Positions 49,509 to 59,549 of a stretch of DNA of 64,000 nt are shown one piece after another. The translations under genes and the position numbers were made by a program. Numbering within the stretch: the first letter of the stretch is position 1; each line of letters begins with the position of its first letter. The notes below the pieces were generated by a model. The model worked only from the letters and a program-made list of their open reading frames with translations. It had not been told where the DNA came from and ran no database searches. This DNA is from Diphasiastrum complanatum (lineage: Eukaryota; Streptophyta; Lycopodiopsida; Lycopodiales; Lycopodiaceae), in assembly GCA_029204225.1 (NCBI GenBank), contig CM055106.1, positions 42,364,368 to 42,428,367 of the forward strand. The letters run 5' to 3'.

Positions 49509-50564
49509 TCATGCCAAGGCATTTTGTGCACTTGAAGATACATCAATTAAAATATTAAGTGCATAAATAATGTTTCCAAAGACAACTTGTCTTGCTTGAT
49601 CCATATGATTGAGCCTTGATGGCTCCATCTTGATACTCAAGGTTCTTTTTGGAGTCCTCGGGTCTTGAGCTTGCTCCTCCACTTGACTTGACTCCAAACC
49701 ATCAATGAATTGAATAAGGTGTTGATCCAAAGGTTCTTCTTCAAGTTTACAAACCTTCCACTCTTGAAAGATCACATTTCCACCATTGACAAATTCTTTG
49801 GCTGAAAACAAGTAGATTCTACAATCTCTACTTGAAGAGCAAAACACTACCATTATTCCTATCATTGAAATAGGATAATCTTTGGTCCTTACATTGGAAT
49901 GATCATGCTCAAAGAATGTTGACCCAAATATTTCCAATACAACTGATGTTTCATCTTTTATGACACTATTCAAACTATTACAAAAATAGTTATCCAATGA
50001 AATTTCTTTATCAACAACAAACGTAGATTTCAAAGCATCCCATTTCATTGTCTTGTCATACAAAGTAATAAACACCATGAATCTTAAAGGTAAGAAACAA
50101 GTCACCTCATGTCTACTAATACTTTCCAAAAAGTATTCAAAGATAGTAGACTCTCCAATGCTCACCACCCTTGCAAGATGCACACTTGAATGGACAATTT
50201 GCATGCAATTTGATGACTCGGCCATTGTCATTGAGGACTCCCTTGGAACTCTCATGCTTTGAGGTTGATCCTCAAGATCTTCCTCCTTTTGATGCTCCTC
50301 CTCAATGCAATCAAGATCACACTTTGCCAAGATCTCCTCTTGAGTGATCTCCTCCTTTGCCAAGCTCATTCTTTCAAAAGCAACACTAGCTTCCAACTTA
50401 AACAATCTTCCATGTTTGAATCCCTTTGCAATGCAAACATCATTCTTCAAGATGAAGCAGACACCATGCTTAAAGTGGACATCCAAACCACTTTCTAAGA
50501 GTAGACCAACACTAAGCATATTCTTGGTGATTGATGGTACATAAAAGACATTTTCTAGATCCAT
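49509..50564 (-). pseudogene. Copia D: protease end fused to unusual 300-residue region
   Basis: The 351-codon frame begins MDLENVFYVPSITKNMLSV (copia protease end) and continues without a stop. The middle part (for example STIFEYFLESISRHEVTCFL, and then KEISLDNYFCNSLNSVIKDE) has no integrase zinc domain and no DDE core. Near the end, ISMIGIMVVFCSSSRDCRIY and VNGGNVIFQE resemble the integrase C-terminal GIFVGYG..SKGYRVFN..SRDVIFYE pattern in copia J. A linker like J's (QAQDPRTPKRT) follows. So integrase is largely replaced or very diverged, yet the frame is open. It is in frame with the upstream gag-protease across one TGA at 50565-50567. RT and RNase H are absent. Confidence 0.7.
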
Positions 50565-51610
50565 TCATTTTGAGGATTCTAGATACAAAGAGATGGTGTC
50601 AACACCATCTATCCTACACTCTTCATCATTTGCAGTAAAGACAAACTTTTTAGCATCATTGAAAGAGTGTAAGGTTGAGAAAAAGTCCTTTTCACAAGAC
50701 ATGTGGGAGCTAGCCCCACTGTCGATCCACCAATTGTCTCTTGAATTGTTGTTGCTTGTTGGTGAGGATGTAGATGCCATCAAGAATACATCTACTTCAT
50801 CCTCCTCCTCCTCCTTTGCAAGGTTTACTTGTTTGTCCTCCTCCACTTGTTCTCTTAGCCTCTTGTAGCATTCAGATGCATAATGCCCCTTCCTTCCACA
50901 AAAGAAGCATTTTTGCTTTGACTTGTCCTTTGAGCTTGATGCATCATCCTCTTCTTTGGCCTCCTTTGGATGCTTCTTCTTTCCATTGGTCTTCTTTTTG
51001 CCCTTGAATGAGAAATTGGCTTTCTCATCACCATCCTGCAACGACAAGGAACTCATCCTAGATTTTGCATGGAGCATCCTACACTCTTCAGCCACTAATA
51101 CACTGTGAAGTTTTTCTATAGTTGGCAAAGTGTCTGGATGGCAAAACTTTGGACCAAATTTGCAAAGTCATATCCTAGACCATTAAGGACAATTTGTACA
51201 AGCTCTCCATCATGAATCTTCTCTCCAATGGAAGCCAACTCCCTATTTAGAGACTTGATTCTGAGTACATAATCATGTGCACTCTCCTCATTTCTCCTCA
51301 TGCTTTGCTAAATTTGATTTCTAGGCATAAGAACTCTAGAAGTGTTGCTAGACTCATAGATTGATTTTAAAGACTCCCAAGCCTCTTTAGCATTAGTACA
51401 AGCTGATACTTCTCTCAACAAATCATTGCTCACATTCATCTTCACACAATGAAGTGCAAGCCTAACTCCTGTGCACCTAGAGGTTGGAGCACCAAGAGTG
51501 ACTCCATCCTAACCTTCCAAATAGCATAATTTGTAGAATTCAATCTCTCACTAGCTTCTAGAAGGTATGCTCCAGCAGATCCCGTCTTACTAGTGACTTC
51601 TACAAACAAG
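50565..51610 (-). pseudogene. gag: Copia D gag and protease
   Basis: From 51610 downwards: GAYLLEASERLNSTNYAIWK followed by VRMESL (gag start), then frameshifted gag, NEESAHDYVLRIKSLNRELA (51116-51301), a knuckle CFFCGRKGHYASEC (CX2CX4HX4C) and an aspartic protease WWIDSGASSHMSCEKDFF, open from 51128 to 50565. It ends in TGA where the related fragment at 41 kb has Arg (SSKRIDL), consistent with a CGA-to-TGA transition. It is a close relative of copia E. Confidence 0.87.
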
Positions 51611-51955
51611 AAATAGATTTGATTGACTTGAAACTCACAAAGGTCTCACACTTGCAGTGTTTCACTCAAATTTGATTTCTATTCCAACAAATGGACTTAT
51701 AATCACAGTTCTATCACTCCCTCACAAAGCTGGAATGAAGATAAGATGAAGTAAAAACTACTTTTAAACAAATCTTGCCAAGAAATGGATTTGATTGTCT
51801 CTAGAAACTCACTAAGGTCTCTCTCTTGTAGTTTTTCACTCAAATTAGATTTCTAGTCCAACAAATGGACTTATAATCTCAGTTCTAGCACTCCCTCACA
51901 AAGTTGGAATGAAGATAAGATGATGTGAAATCTACTTACAATCAAATCTTGCCAA
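51611..51955 (-). repeat. Tandem duplication, 174-bp period, upstream of copia D gag
   Basis: GAAACTCACAAAGGTCTC at 51630 recurs as GAAACTCACTAAGGTCTC at 51804. Shared phrases are CCAACAAATGGACTTATAATC and CACTCCCTCACAAAG-TGGAATG. It lies between gag and the probable primer-binding site, in the untranslated leader. Confidence 0.9.
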
Positions 51956-52041
51956 TTTTGGCTATTTTTGGACAAAAAAAAATGACTTAATCTCTTTCTT
52001 CCTTCTTGGTGTACTTTCAAGACCTGTTTTTAACCTTAATA

Positions 52042-52054
52042 GGACTTGATACCA
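52042..52054 (-). promoter_or_regulatory. Possible primer-binding site of copia D
   Basis: Minus strand TGGTATCAAGTCC. It shares TGGTATCA with the usual copia site but differs after it, so the primer tRNA may differ or the site has decayed. The sequence above it (52055-52500) is not clearly the family D LTR, which weakens the call. Confidence 0.4.
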
Positions 52055-52510
52055 GCCTAGATTAATTATATTCCATGAAACAAATTCAAATCTAATCAAT
52101 GGCAAATGATCTTGGTAGATTATCCTAGGATCTCCACCAAAAATTACACCAACAGCTCACAAATTGAATTTTTTTGGATCAAATGAATACCATGCATTAA
52201 ATGCAGGTTCAGAGGTGCCCACACATGTGGACAGTACGGATTTGGACACCAATACCTTAATCTAAAGGGACATATCCTTAATCCTAAGGGTAACCCTTAT
52301 CCAAGGGTAACTTGATTCCATACCTCCGACCAAGGTATAGTCACTTGCCTGCCCTTATCCAAAGGCACCTACCATTAATTCTAAGGGTACTCCTTATCCA
52401 AGAGTAACTTGCCATTTAGCCCCCAACACTAAATGGACATATAGGAGTCACTGAAGTACATAGGTATGTAACACAAGACCTACGTTGAGCATATGTCGAG
52501 ACAAGACTTA
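52055..52510. other. Possible LTR remnant with short repeats
   Basis: No gene. Three near-copies of the phrase CCTTATCCAAGGGTAACTTG lie between about 52,305 and 52,415. Only weak similarity to the family D LTR is visible. Confidence 0.35.
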
Positions 52511-52513
52511 TGC

Positions 52514-53918
52514 TCAGCATAAGTCCCCGCCTATGCCAAGATCCTTATCATTCTTGATCATAGGAAACATAGACTTAATGTTAGGATGCCCCAACCTTCT
52601 ATGCCATAACTCCTCCTTAGACAAAAGAGCAGGTTCACAAAAGTTTGCATTCTCATATGAATTCAACTTGAAGATTCCACCATATCTAGATCCATTAGCT
52701 AGGATCTCATCATTTTTCTTGATAAAGCAAGTATTGGAATTGAATTTTACATCACAACCACTATCAAGCAACTTTTCAGCACTAATCAAGTTCTTTGTAA
52801 GCTTAGGAGCAAAAAGAACATTGGAAAGTGATAGAACTTTAGAAGAAGAAAGTTTCAATGGAATGTTTCCAATTTCTTCAATAGAGTATTCATGTTCATT
52901 TGCAATATAAATAGATCTTTTAAGTCCTTTATAAGGTACAATAGAGTCAAAAGACTCCTTTGAACAACACATATGTGAAGAGGCTCCACTACCAATGTAC
53001 CAAGCTCCATCTTTCTTGAAGGGTGATGAAGAAAAGCTTGACACCATGAGTGATCCTTCTCCATCACTTGCAATAAAATCTTCTTCTTTCTCATTAGAGA
53101 GACTTGCGTGTTTAAGTTGATTTTTTTTTTTGAAGAAATTGGAGGCATAACGCCCCTTCTTGCCACAAAAGAAACACTTGACTTTCTTCTTCTTGGTCTT
53201 TGAAGTAGAAGAATGAGATGAGTCATCATCTTCACCATATTTGTCTTTGTTGAAAGCTTGAGAAAACTGGTTCTTGTTCCTTCTTTTATCCTTGTCCTTG
53301 ACAAAGAGAGCTTTGTCACTTCCAATATGCTCAAGTTTGTTTGTAACTTTGCCTAGCTTCTTCAGAAATGAGAATTCCTTGAAGAGTTTCCAAATTGGAT
53401 AACTCCTCCTTAATGGCAAAGGTTTGAACAAGATTATCATAGTCATCTTTTAAGCCATTTAGAATGACTTGTACTAGCTCATCTTGATTCATTGTGACAC
53501 CAACACAAGCAAGCTCCCTATGAAGATCTTTTACTCTCAGAACATAATTTGATGTACTCTCCTCACTTCTTTGAAAACTTTGAAAAATCTGATTTCAAAG
53601 GGTGAGTATTCTAGAAGTGTTCTTAGCTTCATAGATGGACTTAAGTGCATCCCAGACATCTTTAGCAGTGGTGCAAGATCCTATTTTTCTCAGAATCTCA
53701 TTACAGACATGCATTTTAATGAAATGTAGAGCCATTCTAGCTCTCTTCTTGTACTTTGGTATTTCAAGCTGTGCTTGAGGCTCCTCCTCAATACCAAGTA
53801 CTATGTCCATAACAACCTGGAGTATCAAAATAGACTCCATTCTTAGCTTCCATATTGAGTAATTAGAGGTACTTAGTCTTTCACTTGCTTCTAGGAGATA
53901 TCCTCCCACATAGGCCAT
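52514..53918 (-). pseudogene. gag: Copia E gag, protease and integrase start
   Basis: The gag start is MAYVGGYLLEASERLSTSNY at 53918, with the core SIWKLRMESILIL... CTTAKDVWDALKSIYEAKNT. After a frame break near 53,590-53,450 a 310-codon frame (53446-52514) carries a knuckle CFFCGKKGRYASNF (His and last Cys replaced), a protease with WYIGSGASSHM (Asp of DSGA changed to Gly), and the integrase start ELWHRRLGHPNIK. The catalytic Asp loss makes the protease inactive. The element is cut at about 52,514; the rest of pol and both LTRs are missing. Confidence 0.87.
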
Positions 53919-54210
53919 ATTGTGAAGACTTCTTAGTTATTGGACAATTATATGTTTGAGCTTGTTCCAATCAGACTTAATGTTGCTACTCTCTTTCACT
54001 ATAGGTATTTTCAAGGATGTGCTACCTTCCTATGTGAAATATTCCACAAAAGAAGACTTTCTAGATCAGTCTCTCAGAATGGATTGAGGCACTTAGACAA
54101 GTTTTAATTCTACTTCAAGCACGTGTTAGATGCTTCAAAAGAAAACACTAACAATTCACAGAAGGCTCAAAGGTGTTCAATAGCATCATATTATTGAATC
54201 AATCTATCCT

Positions 54211-55200
54211 TTATTGCGTTTGTACCAGATCATAATCATCGTAATCAACGACGTTTGCTCTACTAATGTCATGTCCTCCAATGGCCTCTACATTTTCGAA
54301 GGGGATATATCTAGGCCTTGGGAGATATTTTTTTTGGAATTCCAAAAATTCCTCCTCTGTATGCAAAGATTTTTCATAGGCTTTAGAATTTTCAATCATG
54401 GCCTCCAAGGCCTCATTGCCAGATTTTCAACTGCCATCTTTATCATAATCTATCTCACTTTCAAGGTCATCATATGAATGATCAACAATGTCATAAAATT
54501 CAGATAAATTTTGAGCAAAAATTGAGAGGATCTCATCCTCTCTCAAATTCAAAACATCTTCTATATCATTAAATGAAATATAACTTTCATTATTTATAAA
54601 ATATAAGGGAACATTGAGTAGAGTTAATTGATTAACAGGAGTGGCAGATGGAAGAATATCAAAGAGGATTATAGAACGAGGGAGAGTTCTTTGATAATCT
54701 AAAGCCATATATGCTTCAGCTTCGACTCCTATATCAGTATCTGCATCATCTACATCAACTGGAGCAAGTGCAGATGCTTCGATCAATGGAACAGTTGAAG
54801 ATTCAACAGACTCATCATCTAGAATTTCAGCAGATATGTAAAAGACAAATGCCATTCCTTTGATAAGAAGACGACATATTCTTTTGTGGATATCAAAATA
54901 TATATCTCTTTTGAAATGTTCATGCAGGTTAGAGTACTTTCTATTATGTTTATGCTTAGAGGATGGTTGGGAATGCACAAGGTCTTGAAAATGAACGAAA
55001 CAAAAACTATCTATTCCTTGAACATGAGTACTAATAATCTAAGAAAAATTATCAAGAAGAGAAATTAAATTATAACAATTCTCATAAACTAGCTTATCGA
55101 TATTGAAGGGAGCAAAAAAAATACTAGCAAAATACCCTAATTTCTCAGATGGAATGTCACTAGCATTACAAAAAATCCAGAAGTTTGTTATCTGAGGACA
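54211..55200 (-). pseudogene. Hypothetical acidic protein gene next to the motif cluster
   Basis: On the minus strand an open stretch runs from upstream of 54978 down to 54427, and a second frame from 54408 to 54211. The product is acidic (ILDDESVESSTVPLIEAS; VDVDDADTDIGVEAEAYMAL; FYDIVDHSYDDLESEIDYDK) and ends FENVEAIGGHDISRANVVDYD-DYDLVQTQ. Further upstream (55,200-55,040) protein-like sequence occurs in the same frame (GYFASIFFAPFNIDKLVYEN). It is separated by TTTTTCTTAG, either a stop codon or an intron acceptor. I do not recognise the family. It is transcribed away from the 18-bp motif cluster at 55.2 kb, as if it were the divergent partner of the H3/ULP1 gene in the same transposon. That is inference. 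Confidence 0.4.
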
Positions 55201-55208
55201 TGGAGGAA

Positions 55209-56792
55209 CTAGTCATATTGAACTTGATATCAGTTCAACGCGACAGAATGATATCGGTAGAGGAATGAACAAGAGTGCGCCCGTTGATCCGATATCGTTA
55301 GGACGAGTTTGAAATTTGTCGCGAGCACACGTCAGAAGTGGGTGATATCAATTCAGCGCGCTTGAATGAATCTGACAATGCACTGATTGGAAACGTGTGC
55401 ATCGATTCGATATCGCGAGATTGAAAGAAAACAAAAAAGACTAGTGAGTTCACAATAAAAAATCACGAAATCAAAATATGGCAAGTGGTGACATATTTAT
55501 AGCCAATTCATGTCGATCACAACCATACATTTGTCAAATGACTAATTGAGTAACACATCCTATATCTATCCACCAATTAGAGTGAGACAAATTTATACCT
55601 ACGCTGGAATACATTAACTAGTCTATCACTAGATTCAATGAATCGTCATTAGTCTTGACCCTAGAATCTGTACCTGCGCCGGAATACATTAAATTTTTAA
55701 TAAGTGGCCTCATCGAATAATCATTAAACATATAATAAACAAATGATAAATGGACATCATTGAAAAACATGTACGACGAGAATTATTACAATCTCTCGTC
55801 CTATTTAAGCAGAGTAAAGATGAGGTTTTTTCTTTTGAGATAATGTTCATTCAGAACATTTTCATTAGTCGTTCATATGGTGCACCAATATAATTTTTTT
55901 GCGTATCAGATATTGGATCAGCGCACCTGGCAAAAGATGGTTATTCTCCATTTGAACTGCGTGCGTCGAATCGTTATTGCAGAAACAAATTCTTTTTTGA
56001 AATTTTGGAAACTATTGGACTCCATTATGGGAGAAGACAATGATTTTTCACTTGGATTGCGTGCGTCGAATCGCTATTGTAAAAAAAAAAAGATTTTGGA
56101 AAATTTTTGAAATTATCGGAGGGTATTTTGCATGATCAAAGTTTGATTCGGTAGACTCTTCATACTGTCCAAAGCTAAGGAGAATCTATCGAATCAAGCT
56201 TTGATCATTCATATTATTTTTCAACATCGGTTCAACGCGCGGAAATAGCCTCTCTGGTTTTCACATGCAGTATATGCGCGTCGATTTGCTATTGGGTGAA
56301 ATAATGGCGTTTGGAATTTTACAAAATTATAATGATTGGATATAAAAAAATGTCAGATATTTATAGCTTAACATTGTCAATTTCAGCAATAAATTGTAGA
56401 TGTGACCATACTTTTGTGGCTTTAATTGTAGATGTGATCATGATTTAGTTGAAATTAATTGTGTTTTATTCAATATCGACTAATCATTTTGATGATAGAA
56501 AGATATTTAGTTTGATTTGATTGACAAGCCTCGGAGAAATCATCATCGTAATTCGAGCCTCGGACATCCAACCCACGACGTTTCATTTCAGATTTTCTCT
56601 ATATATACTGATGGACGACACTAAATTTTTTTTGCTTAAAGTTCTTACAGTTCTCTACATCCATGCGATAGCAATTCAGCATGCTCAAAACAAACTTCCT
56701 ACGAATTGCAATTACTCGCGCGCGCCCATTCCCTACCAGCTATCGGTTTTGTAGAGCTCAGGTATCGGTTCGACACGCTCTACCTGTCTTCT
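55209..56792. mobile_element. Motif-rich region of the right H3/ULP1 transposon
   Basis: At least ten copies of the 18-bp motif lie here in both orientations. Forward: 55225, 55343, 55909, 56225 and 56762. Reverse: 55276, 55395, 55960, 56060 and 56275. The reverse pair at 55960 and 56060 is nearly identical (GCGTGCGTCGAATCG-TATTG). A CTATTTAAG TATA-like box at about 55801-55809 is preceded by TCTCTCGTC. Short frames in the stretch look non-coding. Paired inverted copies are typical of subterminal repeats bound by a transposase. Confidence 0.6.
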
Positions 56793-58953
56793 CATTAGGG
56801 CCCTTTTTGGACTCAAAAAGGGCCTCTTTCTTGCCTAAACAGGTTTGTTAATCATAATTAGTTTAGTATTAATCAATCCTACGTGGCACTTTGACCTTGG
56901 GTCACCACATAGGGTGAGCAAGAGTTAAGGGCTAAATATAGGTCCCATCATCCATAGACTTTTGTAGGTACTTTGTAAGGCAAGACTGGACAACGGCTAG
57001 GGCTCTAGGTGGGGCATAGACTTGCAGGCCTCATTTAATGCCCAAGTACATTTCAAATTTGAAAATTGCTTATGAATTTTAATCAACCCACTTTTGTGTC
57101 CCCCTTCACATTCAAACTAAGACTACCTCACTTTCATTAGCCTTTCACATACCAAATAATTTATTTTTTTCAAAACTGGCCTTCGGGATACATTTTCATT
57201 TTGCCATGGATTTAGTCTGTTTGACCTCATAACCTCAAAAAAGGTGTTTATAAGTCAATTTGTTTTTATTAGTTTACAAACAGAAATGTTTCTCGGAGAC
57301 CAGTTTTTCATTTTTTTGGCCCGAAATCGCGATTTTTGGTCATTTCACTTCGTCAGAAGGCCAAAAATTGCGTTTCAGACCAAAAAAAAAAAAAAAAAAC
57401 TTTCACGTTAAGGCGCGATTCTGGGCCGTTTGACTTGGTCAAACGGCCCAAAATTGCAACTTACCGTGATTTTTTTAAAAAAAAAATTTGGTCCGAAAAG
57501 CAATTTTTGGCCTTCTGACGAAGTGAAACGACCAAAAATCGTGATTTCGGGCCAAAAAATCGAAAAACTAGCCTCCAAGATACATTTTCATTTTGCCATG
57601 ATTTAGTCCGTTTGACCTCAGAACCTCAAAAAAGATGTTTATTAGTCAATTTATTTTTATTAGTTTACAAACAGAAATCTATCCCGGAGGCCAGTTTTTC
57701 ATTTTTTTGGTCCGAAACCGTGATTTTTGGCCATTTCACTTCATCAGAAGGCCAAAAATTGCGTTTCGAAACAATTTTATTTATTTTATTTTTAAAAATC
57801 ACAGTAAGACGCGATTTTGGGTCATTTGACCAAGTCAAACGGCCCAAAATGATGCCTTACCATGATTTTTATTTTATTTTTTTTGTTCCAAAACGCAATT
57901 TTTGGCCTTCTGATGAAGTGAAACGGCCAAAAATTGCAATTTTGGGCCAAAAAAATGAAAAATTGGCCTCCTGAATACATTTCTATTTGTAAACTAATAA
58001 AAACAAATTGACTTATAAACACCCTTTTTGAGGTTACGAGGTCAAACAGACTAAATTCATGGCAAAATGAAAATGTATCTCGGAGGCCAGTTTTTTGTTT
58101 TCTTGGCCCGAAATCGCGATTTTTGGCCGTTTCACTTCATCAGAAAGCCAAAATTTGCGTTTCAGACCAAAAAAAAAATTTAAAAATTTAAAAAATCACG
58201 GTAAGGCGCGATTTTGGGTGGCTTGACAAACGGCCCAGAATTGCGCCTTATCGTGATTTTTTAAAAAAACAAAATTGGTCCGAAACGCAATTTTTGGTCT
58301 TTTGATGAAGTGAAATGGCCAAAAAACGCGATTTTGGGCCAAAAAAATGAAAAACTGATCTACGGGATACATTTTTATTTGTAAACTAATAAAAACAAAT
58401 TGACTTATAAACTTCCCTTTCTGAGGTTCTGAGGTCAAACAGACTAAATCCATGGCGAAATGAAAATGTATCTCGAAGGCCAGTTTTGAAAAAAATGATA
58501 TACATCTGAAAAAAAATAAATTGTTTGGTATGTGAAAGGCTAATGAAAGTGAGGTAGTCTTAGTTTGAATGTGAAGGGGGACACAAAAGTGGGTTGATTA
58601 AAATTCATAAGCAATTTTTAAATTTGAAATGTACTTGGGCATTAAATGAGGCCTGCAAGTCTATGTCCCACCTAAAGCCCTAGTTGTTGTCCTATTGTTG
58701 GCTACTAGGTACTGTGTGTAGCTATTGTTGGTTACTAGGTACTTTCAAGTGTATCCATGTACGGTTAATGTAGGGTTAATGCTAGAGGTGTACTTTGTGG
58801 GCCCACACTTGATTTAATCTACACCATTGAATCTACCATGTCATATGGACCAATCTTGCTCGATTGTCACACTTTTGTTGGTACACGTGTCATCATTAAC
58901 ACTAATCCAGATTAATGAAGAGGCCCTTTTTGAGTTCAAAAAAGGCCCTAATG
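56793..58953. mobile_element. 2.16-kb palindromic foldback element of nested palindromes
   Basis: The ends are CATTAGGGCCCTTTTTGG (left) and, read in reverse, CATTAGGGCCTTTTTTGAAC (right), a terminal inverted repeat. Inside, the two halves are reverse complements around about 57,832. The flanks match too (GCCTCATTTAATGCCCAAGTAC near 57,030 against its complement near 58,640). Three internal units (about 57,300-57,570, 57,685-57,970 and 58,090-58,360) are each palindromes centred on GACCAAGTCAAACGGCCC-like cores. Open frames inside are shadows of the repeat. No transposase and no clear target-site duplication are visible. It sits between the motif region and the H3-like start. Confidence 0.8.
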
Positions 58954-58974
58954 GATCACGGGTTCTCCTTCTTC

Positions 58975-58994
58975 GTGCGCTGATCCGATATTGG
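58975..58994 (+). promoter_or_regulatory. Motif copy directly upstream of the H3-like start (right copy)
   Basis: GTGCGCTGATCCGATATTGG ends 6 bp before the ATG at 59001. It is the counterpart of 2893-2910 in the left copy. Confidence 0.5.
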
Positions 58995-59000
58995 ACATTA

Positions 59001-59549
59001 ATGGCGCGGACCAAGCAAACTACACAAGGCCACCCTGGTGGAGTACCAATCTTAGGAGAGGGGTTGGGAAGTCCACCAGCACCACCTCGTCCACCACCAC
59101 CTCCTCCTAGGCCAAGGGGTAGAAGAAGAGACCCACCCTGGCTCAAGGATATTCGGAAGCTACAGAAGACAAATAGTCTTTTGATTTAGAAAGCTCACAT
59201 ACAGAGATCCATCAAGCATGTTACAAGAAGTCTATCTGCAGATGTGAAATGGATGGTAACGGCAATTGAGGCGCTACACACTGCATATGAGGATTTCCAA
59301 GTGAAAAAAATTTCAGATACTGTTGTTGCAGCTGTCCATGCCAACAGGGTGACCATCATGCCCAAAGATTTCAACATTGTGTTCAGGCTTCAGGACACAT
59401 ATGACAAATTTGTAGAATACTTTAGACCTGCAACCTCCTCTCTTCCAAAACAAGATTCAGAGAGCAGAAAACGAAAGCAATCTCAACCATCCCGGCTTGT
59501 TATTTGTATACATGAGCGGGAGTTTTTCAAAGAAGAGGAGGTCTTTTGA
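59001..59549 (+). pseudogene. Transposon-borne histone H3-like gene
   Basis: The start is MARTKQTTQGHPGG, matching the canonical H3 tail (after Met: ARTKQTARKSTGG) at A1, R2, T3, K4, Q5, T6, G12 and G13, while R8, K9, S10 and T11 are Q, G, H and P. A proline-rich insert with basic residues (PPPPPPRPRGRRR) replaces the rest of the tail. From WLKDIRKLQKTNSLLI onward it aligns without gaps to the H3 alpha-N helix and histone fold, and contains AVHANRVTIMPKD, nearly the canonical AIHAKRVTIMPKD. I count about 20 identities over the last 53 aligned core positions. A TAG at 59187-59189 takes the place of the Arg after LLI. After the core a C-terminal extension (YDKFVEYFRPA... SRKRKQSQPS) follows. 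One stop suggests a recent pseudogene, or a damaged copy of an active family. Confidence 0.88.

Noticed and set aside
52485-52910. 141-codon plus-strand frame
   Set aside because: It is the antisense shadow of the copia E protease/integrase frame, which has clear motifs on the minus strand.
57336-58453. Several open frames sharing FLVRNRDFWPFHF and RRPKIAF-like words on both strands
   Set aside because: They are repeated, mirrored translations of the nested palindrome. Their similarity to each other comes from the inverted repeat.
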